DNA of 64,000 nucleotides, from contig JAVXUO010003150.1 of NCBI GenBank assembly GCA_033065855.1, forward strand, positions 1-64,000. Reading direction: 5' to 3'. Of the stretch, positions 1 through 10,790 are shown in pieces. Below the pieces are notes generated by a model, which was not told the DNA's origin, searched no databases, and saw only the letters and a list, made by a program, of their open reading frames with translations. Made by a program: the position numbers and the translations under genes. Each line of letters starts with the position of its first letter. Position 1 is the first letter of the stretch. Origin of the DNA: Escallonia rubra (taxonomy: Eukaryota > Streptophyta > Magnoliopsida > Escalloniales > Escalloniaceae).

Positions 1-217
1 CATGATCCAGCAATCTCCTGCGGTCAAAACCTGTAAGGAGGAGGCAGCCGCCGTTGGTCTTGAGAGCAGAGTTTTTGAGGTGTTGGGCGATGAAAGTAGG
101 GTTCTCGAGCATACTGCACCATGACTTGCAAACGCAGCTGAATCGCTTCAACGATTTTACAGGCAGCCATGAGAGAATATCAGTCAGCGTATCTATTGGT
201 ATATGAGGCATCCCCAT
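1..217 (-). CDS. F-box protein, N-terminal part (runs off the left edge)
   Basis: Reading the minus strand from the ATG at 217 gives an open frame of 72 codons to the window edge. It begins MGMPHIPIDTLTDILSWLPV and continues with a KSLKRFSCVCKSWCSML stretch. This is the classical F-box motif (LP..L..ILSWLPVKSL.RF.CVCKSW), which binds SKP1 and makes the protein the substrate adaptor of an SCF ubiquitin ligase. A second in-frame ATG lies two codons downstream (211). The part seen ends in a Leu/Gly/Arg-rich stretch where an F-box-associated or kelch domain would normally start, but that domain is outside the window, so target and subfamily cannot be named. No stop occurs in the visible part, and a good TATA box sits about 50 bp upstream, so the gene looks intact as far as seen. 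Confidence 0.85.
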   Translation of the reverse strand, partial: MGMPHIPIDTLTDILSWLPVKSLKRFSCVCKSWCSMLENPTFIAQHLKNSALKTNGGCLLLTGFDRRRLLDH

Positions 218-267
218 TGCCGTTTCTCTGAAGGGTGCACATCGTAACCTTAGGTTAGGGTACCATG

Positions 268-277
268 TATTTATATA
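268..277 (-). promoter_or_regulatory. TATA box of the F-box gene
   Basis: On the minus strand this reads TATATAAATA, a near-perfect plant TATA consensus, about 50 bp upstream of the F-box ATG at 217. The implied 5' UTR is only about 20 nt. Position and strand fit that gene only. Confidence 0.6.
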
Positions 278-646
278 GGGTTAATTTTCTTTTTCTCCGT
301 TTGTTTCGGTAGGGTTTGATAATGCTTATCAAATTCAAAGCTGATAGGTCGGCACGCAAGGCGTATTGGTCACCAATTTCATATTGTCGCTAAATAATGC
401 TTCTTTCACTCCAAAATTATTGACCTAGTTTAACTAACACACAAAGTTTGAAAACCTAGTCAAACTGCCTTGGACTTCCTTTTACACCCTTATTCTTTTT
501 GGGTCGTGACTCCTGAGGTTCACTCTTTCTCGATCTTGCCATTCGATTTCTCTCTCGAGTTCCTTCCTTTTTTTTGTTGTTTTCTTTGGGGTTTATATAT
601 CTGAGTTTCTTCTTCTCCATCCATAAAACACCACGAACATCATTCA
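278..646. other. Upstream region of the F-box gene, no gene seen
   Basis: AT-rich DNA between the F-box TATA box and the SINE copies. It probably holds the distal promoter of the F-box gene. The small minus-strand frame here is lysine/arginine-rich translation of T-rich DNA and is not credible as a gene. Confidence 0.4.
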
Positions 647-777
647 TTTTTTTTTTGGTACGACGAGGCCGTAAAGCTTGATCCAACCGGTAAGGAATAT
701 TGCGTCTCGGGGATCACAAAGTCAACCACATATATCTGAGTTCCGAATTCCCGCACCTATGTCGGGGCGAAAACACA
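647..777 (-). repeat. Partial SINE copy (3' part), tandem with the next one
   Basis: This segment repeats the 3' half of the SINE at 824-1092, including its A-tail (T-run at 647-656 on the plus strand) and the GGTACGACGAGGCCGTAA block next to it. The flank CTTCTTCTCCATCCATAAAA also occurs next to both copies (about 606 and 783), giving a head-to-tail repeat with a 177-bp period. The copies differ at roughly one base in ten, so the duplication is not recent. Confidence 0.7.
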
Positions 778-823
778 CATAGTTTCTTCTTCTCCATCCA
801 TAAAACACCACGGACATCATTCA

Positions 824-1092
824 TTTTTTTTTTGGTACGACGAGGCCGTAAGGCTCTGATATAACCGGCAGGGAATATTGCGTCTCGGGAATCACAAGAC
901 CAACCACATATATCTGAACTCTGAATTCCCGCACCTATGTTGGGGCAAAAACGCACATGAAACTCGCTTGTGGAGCACATGTGGAGTCGAGGATGTATGT
1001 TTGTTCCCAACAAGAAGCGACGGGCAAGGGACTCGAACTCAGGTGGTATGCCTGAATTGAGACCGACCCTGAGGTCCTCTGAACCAACCCTC
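824..1092 (-). mobile_element. tRNA-derived SINE
   Basis: On the minus strand the head reads GGGTTGGTTCAGAGG, which resembles a Pol III A box. About 35 nt further on, GAGTTCGAGTCCC resembles a B box (GGTTCGANNCC). The element then runs about 200 bp and ends in a run of ten A. Internal A and B boxes plus an A-tail are the hallmarks of a tRNA-derived SINE. No matching target-site duplication is visible beyond the head, probably because the tail side was rearranged when the 177-bp tandem repeat arose. The SINE family is not identified. Confidence 0.65.
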
Positions 1093-1094
1093 TT

Positions 1095-1702
1095 TTAAAA
1101 TTTTTGGGTTTATTCTATTTTTCTTCAACTCTAAAAGCAATCAAATTATCCAAATGAACTACTTAATATCCTCAGTCTTCTTCAACTCTAAAATCAATCA
1201 ATTTCTAAACAACTATTTATGGTCGCATCTCACTTTTTACCCTTGTTCATAAAGTAATACTACACAATTATGCATTGCGTTGTGTAAGGGCATAAACATT
1301 TTCTTCTACTTCATCCCAGGGGGAAAAAAAAGGAATGAATAGTTTCCCTCATATGTCGTCTCAAAGCCTGTTATAGCGACATAAGCATGCAGGTTTATCC
1401 TCACCGTATTTGGGCTTAACCGTAAAGACCCAATGGACCGGAGATGATATGTTGAACCTAGGAAATGGCCCAATGGACGTTAGCTAAAACTGAAATCACA
1501 AGTCGAATAGTCAAAGCGGTCCATAGAAAGGCCCAGTTCGGTAAGCTTAGTTCTACAGCCTTCTTACTCCTGGCCCTTCAGTTTATTCTTGGCCCGTACT
1601 TTGGGTTTTGGATGCAGGCCTACGGATCGAAACCTAAGGGGAATTACAACAACCGCACACTGCCCTTGTAAACAAAGGTTTCTTTTTTGTTACCTAGAAG
1701 TA
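1095..1702. other. No gene recognised
   Basis: AT-rich DNA. The only open frame of note (1465-1671, 68 codons) has no recognisable domain and no start context or splice partner. I see nothing further. Confidence 0.4.
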
Positions 1703-1994
1703 CTCCCTCCGTCATAAATTAATCGATCGTATTTGGCTTTCATGTTTATTTTAGATATCAGTTATATTTTATGAATTTTGAATTCTACCTTTAGAGAGAG
1801 AGAGAAAGAGAGAGAGAGAGAGGGAGGAAAAGTGGGTCAGGAGAGAAAGTGTGAAAAGAGAAATATAATAAACTAAGTGTAAGAAGGGTAGACATAAAAA
1901 AATACTTATGAAATTTTTCTTAATTTAAAAAGTGATCAATTTTTTTGAAACAGTCAAAAAGGAAATATGATCAAATATTTAGGGACGAAGGGAG
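1703..1994. mobile_element. Stowaway-type MITE (Tc1/mariner)
   Basis: Terminal inverted repeats CTCCCTCCGTC at the left and GACGAAGGGAG at the right, with TA directly before the left end, match the Stowaway terminus CTCCCTCCGT. The 292-bp interior is non-coding and contains an AG microsatellite (1793-1824). The right-hand TA has become TT. No transposase is present, so any mobilisation would have depended on an enzyme supplied elsewhere. Confidence 0.75.
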
Positions 1995-3497
1995 TTCTTT
2001 CATATATTTTTTGGTGGCGCTTGGTTTTTTATTTATCTTTTCCCTATAGTTACACGGTGAAGTTCAAATAGATCTTAACGATATAAGGCTACCAAATGGC
2101 TTGATTAACAACTATTTAGTAGAAAATAGTTGATTCTCTAAACTAGTTTCAACGCCAAACTAATTCCAATAAGTAATTAATTATGTAAAAGTAATACTTA
2201 TAAGCTAATTGAATCGATCACATAGCATTGGAATTTCAGAAAGATTGTCAAGCATATGACTACTTTCGGTCTATAAGGAGGAGAATTATTTGAGGTGCAT
2301 GATGCATGGAACATTTTGGTTAACTGAAATTTCTCATAACCATATGAGTATCTATTCTACGATCAACCTTCCTTTGGCCTTCATTAAGCAGTACATGAGT
2401 AATTTTATTGGTACTAATAAAAAACTTCCTTTATAAAAAATGGACTAGGTACAAACTATATATGATGACAATGATAGTGTAAGGCGCAGCCCCCATATGG
2501 TACATAAAAGTCTTGACGTCTGATCCCTAATGCTAGAAGGAAAAATATTTGTAGGATGGGAAATCTTTTGGAACACTTTGAATCTCTTGATTCCTTGGGG
2601 TTTAAGGCTGTGGACCTTGGAGTACTCAGAGATACTTCTCTACTATTTTCATGTAATTGCTTTTGGATGTTAACAGTTAAGCTGCATCTGTTCATTTAGC
2701 CTCTTGTGTTCAGGCTTGGACTATTCCTTCTGGTCCATATTGTTATGCTCAACTGTTCCTTCTTTCCTATCCTGTATTTCCCTTTGAATCATTTTATCCC
2801 TTCTGGTGCATGTGTTCTTTATTTTGTAAGAATGAGTAGCTTCAGCTCTCGAATTTGCTGTATCCTCCCATATTTACACTGTAGATTTATGCTGAAATAC
2901 CTTCCAAGTATGCTATTTGAAGATACATAGCTTACGTGCTCTCTATATTAAGTTGAAAGGTCGAGTAATATAGCAAATAGTGCTGAGGAGCAAGTTTCTA
3001 GCTAGTTTATTCACGCTCTTGTTAGGATGTCAGGTTGCAACATAGCTGGTGTGTTGTTTAAAATAAATCTGGAATATATTCCTGCTGGTGTGTCGTTTTA
3101 GTCTGGAATATATTGCTGCTGGTGTTGCATCCAGCATCTTGGATATAAATTTCAGATGTAGCTGATGCAGCGGTGTAATGGATGGACAGATCCTTTGAAG
3201 ATGCAATATCCTTTAGTCCTCATACTGACATCCCTTTTGAACTTCTTTGAAGCTGAATTGATGGTGGTGTTGAGTTGAGACTCCGATAATCAGCTTGTAG
3301 AGCAGCTAATCAAGCTTCTAGATAGCAGGCTACTTTGTACTCTAACCATTGTCCTAATGTTTTTACCTACCGGTTAACAAATTGTCCTGCAGGAATGGGT
3401 ACACACTCTTTGCTACGCGAAAACGTCGCAGATAACCAAAAATGAAGCAATGGTTTCAGATTGGCACATGGTTTACCTAAGCTATATTCTTTAATTT
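1995..3497. other. No gene recognised
   Basis: About 1.5 kb with only short open frames on both strands and no protein similarity I can see. A short imprecise repeat around 3050-3130 (two GGAATATATTSCTGCTGGTG units) lies here. It could be the remains of a transcribed gene or UTR. Confidence 0.35.
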
Positions 3498-3817
3498 TAG
3501 GGTTAAATACACGTAGGTACCCTGAAACTACCTCGAAGTCTCACTTGAGAGTCCCAAAGTTTATTTTTTACACATAAGGGTCTGTAATTTCAAATTTTCG
3601 ATAAATAAGAACTTCCGTCCAAATTCCTAACGATCTAGCCCTTTCCATCAGGGGTAATTTTGTCAAGTCACCTTTATTTTTTTCAAAAACCCTACCATCA
3701 CTAGCTCCTTAGTTTTCATCACCATCTGCACCATGCTTTTATGCCCATCATCCGCCACCACCGCACCCTCCTCTCCTTCTCTGACGCCGCCGTCATCGAC
3801 ACCATTGTCTCCTCCCC
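3498..3817 (+). repeat. Degenerate non-autonomous repeat, ACC-rich interior
   Basis: Begins with GGGTTAAATACACGTAGGTA, followed by text typical of plant dispersed repeats (...AGGGGTAATTTTGTCAAG near 3650) and then a CACC-rich stretch. Similar organisation occurs at about 5131, 8318 and 34528. The right end is cut off at the palindrome at 3818. Superfamily is uncertain (MULE-like is one possibility). Confidence 0.35.
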
Positions 3818-3831
3818 CATACTCTAGACGA

Positions 3832-4027
3832 GTCTAGAGTATGAGGAGAGAGAAAAACAATGGTTGGATGGACTGAATCAAGATAGAAAAAAGTAAAGAA
3901 AATTAAAGAGAAAGGGCACAAATGGAAAAACGTCATAGAAAACTTTCTTATCATGGAAAATGAGCAATCTTTTTTCGAACAGCACAAAAAAAAAAACTGA
4001 TCAATACATTGAGACGGAACAAGTACT
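3832..4027. repeat. Stowaway-like MITE remnant, right end
   Basis: Ends in GATCAATACATTGAGACGGAACAAGTA, with key part GAGACGGAACAAGTA, a decayed form of the Stowaway terminus (GGGACGGAGGGAGTA). The left end is not recognisable; the segment starts at the palindrome at 3818-3843. Confidence 0.4.
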
Positions 4028-5130
4028 AATTATTATAAGCTCTAAAGTCGAAGTGTTAAAGTTGTAATTTACCTTCACTTGTGATTTTGTCCTTCGACGA
4101 GCAACACAAGCATGACAAAACTCTGATAAACAATCGCATCAATGGCAGAGATAGAGTCAATCTTCTAATTAACATAATTATGCAATAATTGGTCATACAT
4201 AATACGATCTATAGCAAACGTTAGAAGACTTAAAAACAAAGTTATAAAGGCTAGAAAGTTATCTTAGATGCTTACTTGAACCAATTTTTAAAGAAAAAAA
4301 ATTGAATTTTGGCCTTAAATATGACTTTGGTTGCTTCAAATGTCTTTTGTGATCTTTTATGCAAATCTATAATAGGTATTTCTTTAGGCTCTTGAATTGT
4401 CTAAATTGGATTCGAAAAAAAGGAGAAATGGCTTTGTGAATCTAACTAAAACAGGCTATATGTCTAGCTTAAGAAAATCGAGAATTAAGAATTTTCTAAT
4501 GGAGTAAAAGAAGCAAATGTTCAACCATTAGAAGTTCACCCTGATATAAGGAGGTGCTCATTACATATGACCACCAATTCGTTTAAATTAGTCAAAGAGA
4601 TTGTTGTTACAGAAAATTTTGAGAGACCTACTATGTCGATTGACTTCAAACATAACTTTATAGCGGAATCAAATGAAGAAGTAAATAATTTCGGGAAAAA
4701 AATGCCCTTGCACACGATGTGCAATGGCACATAATGCGAACCGCACCATATATAAGGCACTATCGCCTTTTTCTTGAAAAAACCTCTCTTGAAATTTAAA
4801 GAAACCTTATCCTTGAAGACAAAGCAAGCTACTACTCATCAAACATAGACATTCGGGTTAAAGTCTTGCACTAATGGACCGGGTGAGTGTGATATGTATA
4901 TTCTTACCTCTAAAATTGCGAAGGATAATATAATCGTTTAAAAAACGTTGCCTCTCTCAACACAAATCAAAACCCAAAATATGTTAAATGCGTACTTGAA
5001 GGTTTCACATATTAGTACAGGCCGGGCGGCGAAGCCAGATATTTCTAAGTCTGATTTTGAAAACATTTTTTTTTCATCTTTTCCACCCGAGCAACTTGGC
5101 AGTCCGCTTAGGCAAGAACAATTTTACCTA
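4028..5130. other. No gene recognised
   Basis: AT-rich DNA with short shadow frames only. No terminal repeats or protein similarity seen. Confidence 0.35.
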
Positions 5131-5931
5131 GCACCTCCATTTTTTGGGCCAATTGGACTCTATGCCTTGAGTTTTAACTTTGGCACCCCGCATTTAGACT
5201 TTTTAATCGTAGCGTCCAACACTAATTGTTAGTCAGAGTGGCCTTTAATTAGACGACTATCAGTTTCTTAAGGGCAAATTTGTCAGTTTACCTACTAAAT
5301 TCACTTTGTATTCACGTGGCTTTCTACCCTAAAATCCTTCATTCCCTCCACCACTATAACACAAGAAAGAATACACAGATTACCACCACCATCATAATAC
5401 AAGAAAGGATATTCAAATCACCACCACTGACCCACGACCTATAGCAGCCACCGCACCATCACTCCAATACCATAATCATCACCACACCCACAACCCCAAT
5501 CCCACAATCACCACCGCACCTATAGCACAAAACAAGCCACCACACCATTGACCCATAGCCTGTACTAACCACCGACGCACGACCTACACCTGCCACCGCA
5601 CTACCACCCTAGCGCCAAAATCACTACAACACGCATAACCCCAGTCCCTCAATCACCGCCGCACCCATAACCCCAAACAAGCTACTACACCATTGACCTA
5701 TGAATTGGACCAGCCACCAACCCACGAACTGAACCAGCCACCTTACCACCACCCAAGTTTTGCAATTATAACCATACCAGCAACTCCATACCCATATCAC
5801 CACCACACCCATTTCCCTGATTGTGCCACAACACCATTTACCATGACCAGCACCAACCACGGACCCATGACCAGCACCTGCCACCCAATGGCTTTAATAA
5901 TGGAATCAGGATATGTAACATTTGTGGTGTA
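5131..5931. repeat. CAC/ACC-rich low-complexity repeat segment
   Basis: From about 5340 to 5890 the plus strand is dominated by CACCAC, CCACCG and ACCATTGACC units. Open frames here give only Pro/His/Thr-rich peptides (plus) or Trp/Gly-rich peptides (minus). The left part resembles the starts of the segments at 3498, 8318 and 34528, so this is probably a member of the same dispersed family. Confidence 0.4.
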
Positions 5932-7359
5932 ACAATATCGGGAGTATAAGAGTTACATAACAAGATTTAGTTACCGCACTGTGAAAATTTTCAAATGCTA
6001 GTAAATGCTTAAAACTAAAAAATATGAAGATTGTGGCTTTAAGTCATTATTCCAAAAGTTATAACCCAAGTCCTTAGTTTTAGATCATTGTAGCCCATAT
6101 TTAGCATTAAGTCAAACCAAACCAAAGCCCAAATTTATAGTCTAAACTAAAATGCTAAACCAATATCCCACATAAAATAACATTAAACTAAACCAAATTA
6201 AAACCCCATTGCTAAGTATATATTAAATAACTAATTAAAAGTCCAAACTCCAAAATATGAAGTCCACCCACTAACAATTTAAGCCTTACCACATAATACT
6301 AAACAATCTAAAGTTCTGAACCTAGACCTAAATATACTGGGCAACCATGCCCACCACATTTTAAGTATCAAAACACTTAAGTATTAGAAAAGGAAGTGTT
6401 GCTGCTAGAATGTTGATCGGGAACCACAGCTAGGAGATAGACCTGCAAAATTGAGCACAGAGTGACCACCGGGGATGTTCCGGTGGAGGCGGTTCTGATG
6501 CTAAAGTCAGAACGTCGCTACTAGGGTAGAACTCTGAATAGCAGTAAATGCACTGAGTGCTTGTGTGTGTAAACTCTTTTGTGTACCTGAGGATTTTCCC
6601 ATTATAGAGGCCATTTCCAGACTCCTCTCTTCTTTAGGACTCTTTTCTGACTAATGTATTAGAGCCATGTTAGGACTCTCCTTCTAGCAATTAAGTCCTA
6701 AACGGCTTCTATCACCTATCTTGGAATCTATCCCAATACAGATTCCTTAGTCCACTCAAAGTCAACCATGCCACGTGTCATTAGTTGGTTGGGTGGATAT
6801 ATTTAGCTATATCAGGAAGTAATAAGAAAAATAATTATAAAGCCCAAATAGAGAGTCAAACTCTCATAAGATCATATCAGACTTTAGAGACTCACTAAGA
6901 GTCCCACTCCCACGCAGGCAGACACTCACACACCGACTCACACTCCCACAGTCTCATTCACATAGGTGATGACGTGATGCAACACAGCGACAGTGCTACA
7001 CAGTTGTCGGCTGCTTACTTCTGGAATGGATGCATTTATTAGATAAAAGGTCGATGCATGATCTGCATGTTGTTGCGATGATTCATGATAACTCAACAGA
7101 TTGCATGGCCCTTGTGCCGGCGATGCATCATTCAAATTTCTGCCCCTATCAACTTTCGATGGTAGGATAGTGGCTGCATTGTGCATTGTACACCCTTAAA
7201 GTCACCTTCTGACCTTCTTTTTTTTCTCTCTATGATGATCCCTTATAAAGAGAAAAAACGATAAAGAAATTATAGAGATTAAAGATGTAGATACAGCCTT
7301 TGAAGGAGATTCTTCAATAATGATTACAAGGCGACAAAAAAAAATGATAACACCCCGGA
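5932..7359. other. No gene recognised
   Basis: AT-rich, with many AAACCAAA-type words around 6100-6350. The minus frame 6938-7186 has no domain. I see no gene or clear element boundary. Confidence 0.35.
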
Positions 7360-7650
7360 CCTTGATAATGCCTAGCCGGTTAGTTTATTTTAAGCGACGA
7401 CTTTTATACGCAAGATTTAGCATCGATTTCCATGAGTAAAATTTTATCGGCAACCTTTAACGACAAAAGTCCTGAAAATCATAAGTTATAATTTAACGAT
7501 GACAATTATAAGTGATATTGATTGAGGTACTTAGTGACAATTAGCGTCAATGATATTTTTGAAAATTTTTAGCGACGAATTTTTTTACTTAGCATCGATG
7601 CATTTATTAGCAACTTTTAGTGACGATTAGTGTAGCGGGATTATGTAATA
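7360..7650. repeat. TAGCGACGA-type MITE-like segment, degenerate
   Basis: Contains repeated short words of the type AGCGACGA, AGTGACAATTAGCG and TAGTGACGATT on both sides of its centre. The better preserved MITEs at 44202 and 61483 carry the same kind of words in inverted orientation. Ends cannot be fixed. Confidence 0.35.
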
Positions 7651-7784
7651 CCCGTTAAAGTTTTCTAGTGCGTTATTTTATCATAAATAGTTATTGTGGG
7701 CCTTTTTGTAATTAAAGAAAGTTTATGGGTGAATATTGAAAAATTATTGAAACTTTAGGGAGTTTTTGGTAATTTTTCAACCAA

Positions 7785-7790
<6 letters not shown>

Positions 7791-7833
<43 letters not shown>

Positions 7834-7848
7834 TACATACATACATAC
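7791..7848. repeat. Compound microsatellite (AT)n(AC)n(ATAC)n
   Basis: Uninterrupted AT dinucleotides pass into AC and then CATA repeats. The small open frames on both strands here are translations of the repeat (YIYIYI, THTHTH) and are not genes. Confidence 0.95.
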
Positions 7849-8317
7849 TACCAGAGAGCAGCTGACCCCATTTTCCCATCCTTTTTTTTTGAGACATGTC
7901 TATGATATGAACATCGAAATAGAGAGAGAGAACGAAGGAAGAAAAACGGGAGGTTTTTCGAAGATCGAAAGTATTTTTTCGGTTGATTCAGAGGACTTGG
8001 ATCAAGGTTATGTAGAATCGCTTAGCTTGGATCGAGGTGATAACCAATATTACGTTGCCTGAGTATGAATTAGAGCTGAACGAGAGAAATTAAGTTAAGA
8101 TAGTATTGATCATTAGAACTCTTGTGTGGGTTAACATTATTACTTAAAAAAAATCGGACTTAGTTTTGATGTTCAATTTATGACAGCCTATTAGGAGTAT
8201 GATTTAATTGATGGTTTAGTTGCTCTAACATATTTGTATTATTTGGTTGAGTTTGAGGGTATTATTGTCTTAGAGTGAATGATCGAGCGAGTGTCCAACG
8301 TTCCGAAATCCCGAAAT

Positions 8318-8860
8318 GTCACAGGTATATAATAGAAACGTTAATTACATCAATGTTCCTGAGGTTATGATGAAATTACAGGCGTGTTCATTACTTTGGA
8401 CAAATTACACTTATGTCTGTTGACCAAACAAAATCTTGAAAAACCTAACAATTTTAGGAAAATCTTTGTATTACTCATCACTTGAAAAGTAAATTCTGCA
8501 AATGTCATTCCTTACGTCTCCCCATTCGTACGCTCTACTGTAGCACCACATCCACCACATCGTCATCATCAACCTCTAAATTCTGCCACCACGTCGCCAT
8601 CATCGACCTCTAAACCCTACCACCACAAGCTCACAACCACCATTTTGACAGCCTCCCAACTTTAACCTGTCGGATCTGACTTTTTCCAAACTGGTGGTAG
8701 GAGACCATGGTGGTAAGCCATCTCCAAGATCGCGATGGCACCACAATTAACAACTAGCCCAGCACCACAACACCATCCCAAGACCACGACACCACCACCA
8801 CGCTTCATCAACCACCACCAAACACCGTCAAATCATAATACAAGTGTTGCACTACATAGA
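8318..8860. repeat. ACC-rich non-autonomous repeat
   Basis: Starts with text of the type ATCAATGTTCCTGAGGTTAT followed by a CACC-rich interior (8540-8830). Same build as the segments at 3498, 5131 and 34528. No coding capacity. Boundaries are approximate. Confidence 0.35.
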
Positions 8861-9099
8861 AAAAAAGCATCATGTAGGTGCATTAGTACAGCAACTATAA
8901 GATGACATTTTTAACTATTACGATAGATTTGTTCTTCCTACCTATTCAGTCATCAATCATAAGTGTTTAAAAGATTGGAGCAAACTCTCCTATTGATGGT
9001 GCAAAAGCATATATTCCATAATAACCCAAATCATGGGTTTATATATTAAAAAAAAAAAAGATTGACATAGATCAGACATCAGACTACTCCCTCATATTA

Positions 9100-10790
9100 G
9101 TGAGGTGGAAATTAGAAGTGACAATCACAACTCAAACTCGTTTATCCATTCAAATTTTGCCCGTTCAAAAGTGACCAAAAACAATCCATTTGCACAACTG
9201 AATCTAAATGGGTTGAGTATCTTGCAACCCATTAAAACGTTGGTTTATGTGGGTTAAAAATGGGTGCACATTTACCCCTCAAATTTTTTTTACTAGTCCA
9301 GTTAACCATATTTCTCATAATTTTTTCTTTCTCTTCCTCAACATGCCACCAAGCCCTTCGTCACCATCACTTCATCTTTGTCACCGCTCTTAACGCTTGG
9401 TGCCATTCTCTCACCTAACTTATTCGTCTTTTCCACTTACCGACGTAGGACAAATTAAACCCCGATCAACGCCGGTCGCTTTTGCTAGAGTTTATATAAT
9501 TAGTGTTTAGGGTGTAAGGTTTAGAGTTTAATGTTTAGGTTGTCGCTACCACCACCCCCTCACCACATGTCGTCACTGCCACTCCTTAATCACTGCCTTC
9601 GTTGCCGCTTGCCTATGTTCCGCCATAACTGCTGCCATTCCCTCGCCTCCTGCCATCGGTACTGCTCCATAAGCACTCGCCATTGATGCCGCTTTGTAAC
9701 CACCTTCATCGTTTCAGCCACATCCTCACCTAACGTCGTCGCTATCTCAACCCACCAACAATCGACAATTAATTGCTCCATCACTGCTACCGCCACTGCT
9801 CTCACTTTCTTGATTTTGAGTTACTTTTCCATAAGTAACAATGTAACATGCATCTCATCTCACTAGTCACTACTTTCCCGGCATGCATTGTATAAACCAT
9901 TCAAAATTTCGGATTTGAAGTCTTCATTCACAAATTTCTTCATTCAAATCACTTTGTTTCTTGTTGTATCCAAGTCGGTTTTGCTTTAAATTGATTCGTT
10001 TGCACTGAACCAAGTTCTTGTTGAGATATGAACTCGAATTCAAGAATTTGGTTTGCTTCATTTTCTTGAAAAGTGTCAGTTTTTCTTAAGTTCTCCATGG
10101 AAGTTTAGGGTATCAAAACTTCCTCTCATTACCCTTTTTCCATTGTCATTGCTTGGATATAAACATTACGGCAAAAATAAGTTACTGTGCCACACGTAAT
10201 GAGTGTTAAAAAAGGAAATTAGCAATATGCTATTTTTATAATACCATCAAGTTTGGCCTTTACAATCCGTTTAACTACATTCTTTAATGAATTAAAATGT
10301 GAAAATAAAAAATGTCTCTATAAGTAGTTATTTACTATTTAAAGTTTTATTTTATGTCACTTTTTAATAATTCTCTTAGAATGCCAAGTGTCAACATTAT
10401 AAGTAATATGTACGTAGGACCAAAAGAGATGTTACACTAAAGGGATGTTCCCTTTATATATGGATGGATACAGATATATATATAGTTATGGGGACTTTTT
10501 GGTGAAATTTAGGTCAGAGTTGTAGACGTTCTATGCAGTTAGGGCGGTATTATCATTGTACAAGAAAAAATTATTGAAAAATAAAATAAAAAAGTCAACA
10601 TGGTGGTTTAAAATTCGGTCGGGCTAGAATTAAATGGGTCAAAGTTGAGATAAATCAATCCATATAATAATTGACACAATTGACTCACGGATAAATGTGT
10701 CTAAATGGGTCAACCACCTATTTGACCCTAACCCATTTGACCCGAACTCAACCCAAGCACCCATTTACCTGGGCCTAAACGTAAAGCATG
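9100..10790. repeat. Possible hAT-like non-autonomous element with AAATGGGTCAA-type ends
   Basis: The left part (9110-9280) carries CAACTCAAACTCGTTTATCC and AAATGGGTTGAG words. The right part (10620-10790) carries AAATGGGTCAA and TTGACCCGAACTCAACCCA words in opposite orientation. Such ends are common in plant non-autonomous DNA elements. The interior is non-coding, with CACC-rich patches near 9330-9800. Terminal repeats are too worn to define precisely. Confidence 0.3.

Noticed and set aside
5624-5932. His/Pro-rich and Trp/Gly-rich frames
   Set aside because: Both are translations of the CACC-rich repeat on opposite strands.
7712-8062. Open frames on both strands over the AT/AC microsatellite
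   Set aside because: They translate the repeat itself (YIYIYI, CVCVCV, THTHTH) and have no domain or splice support.
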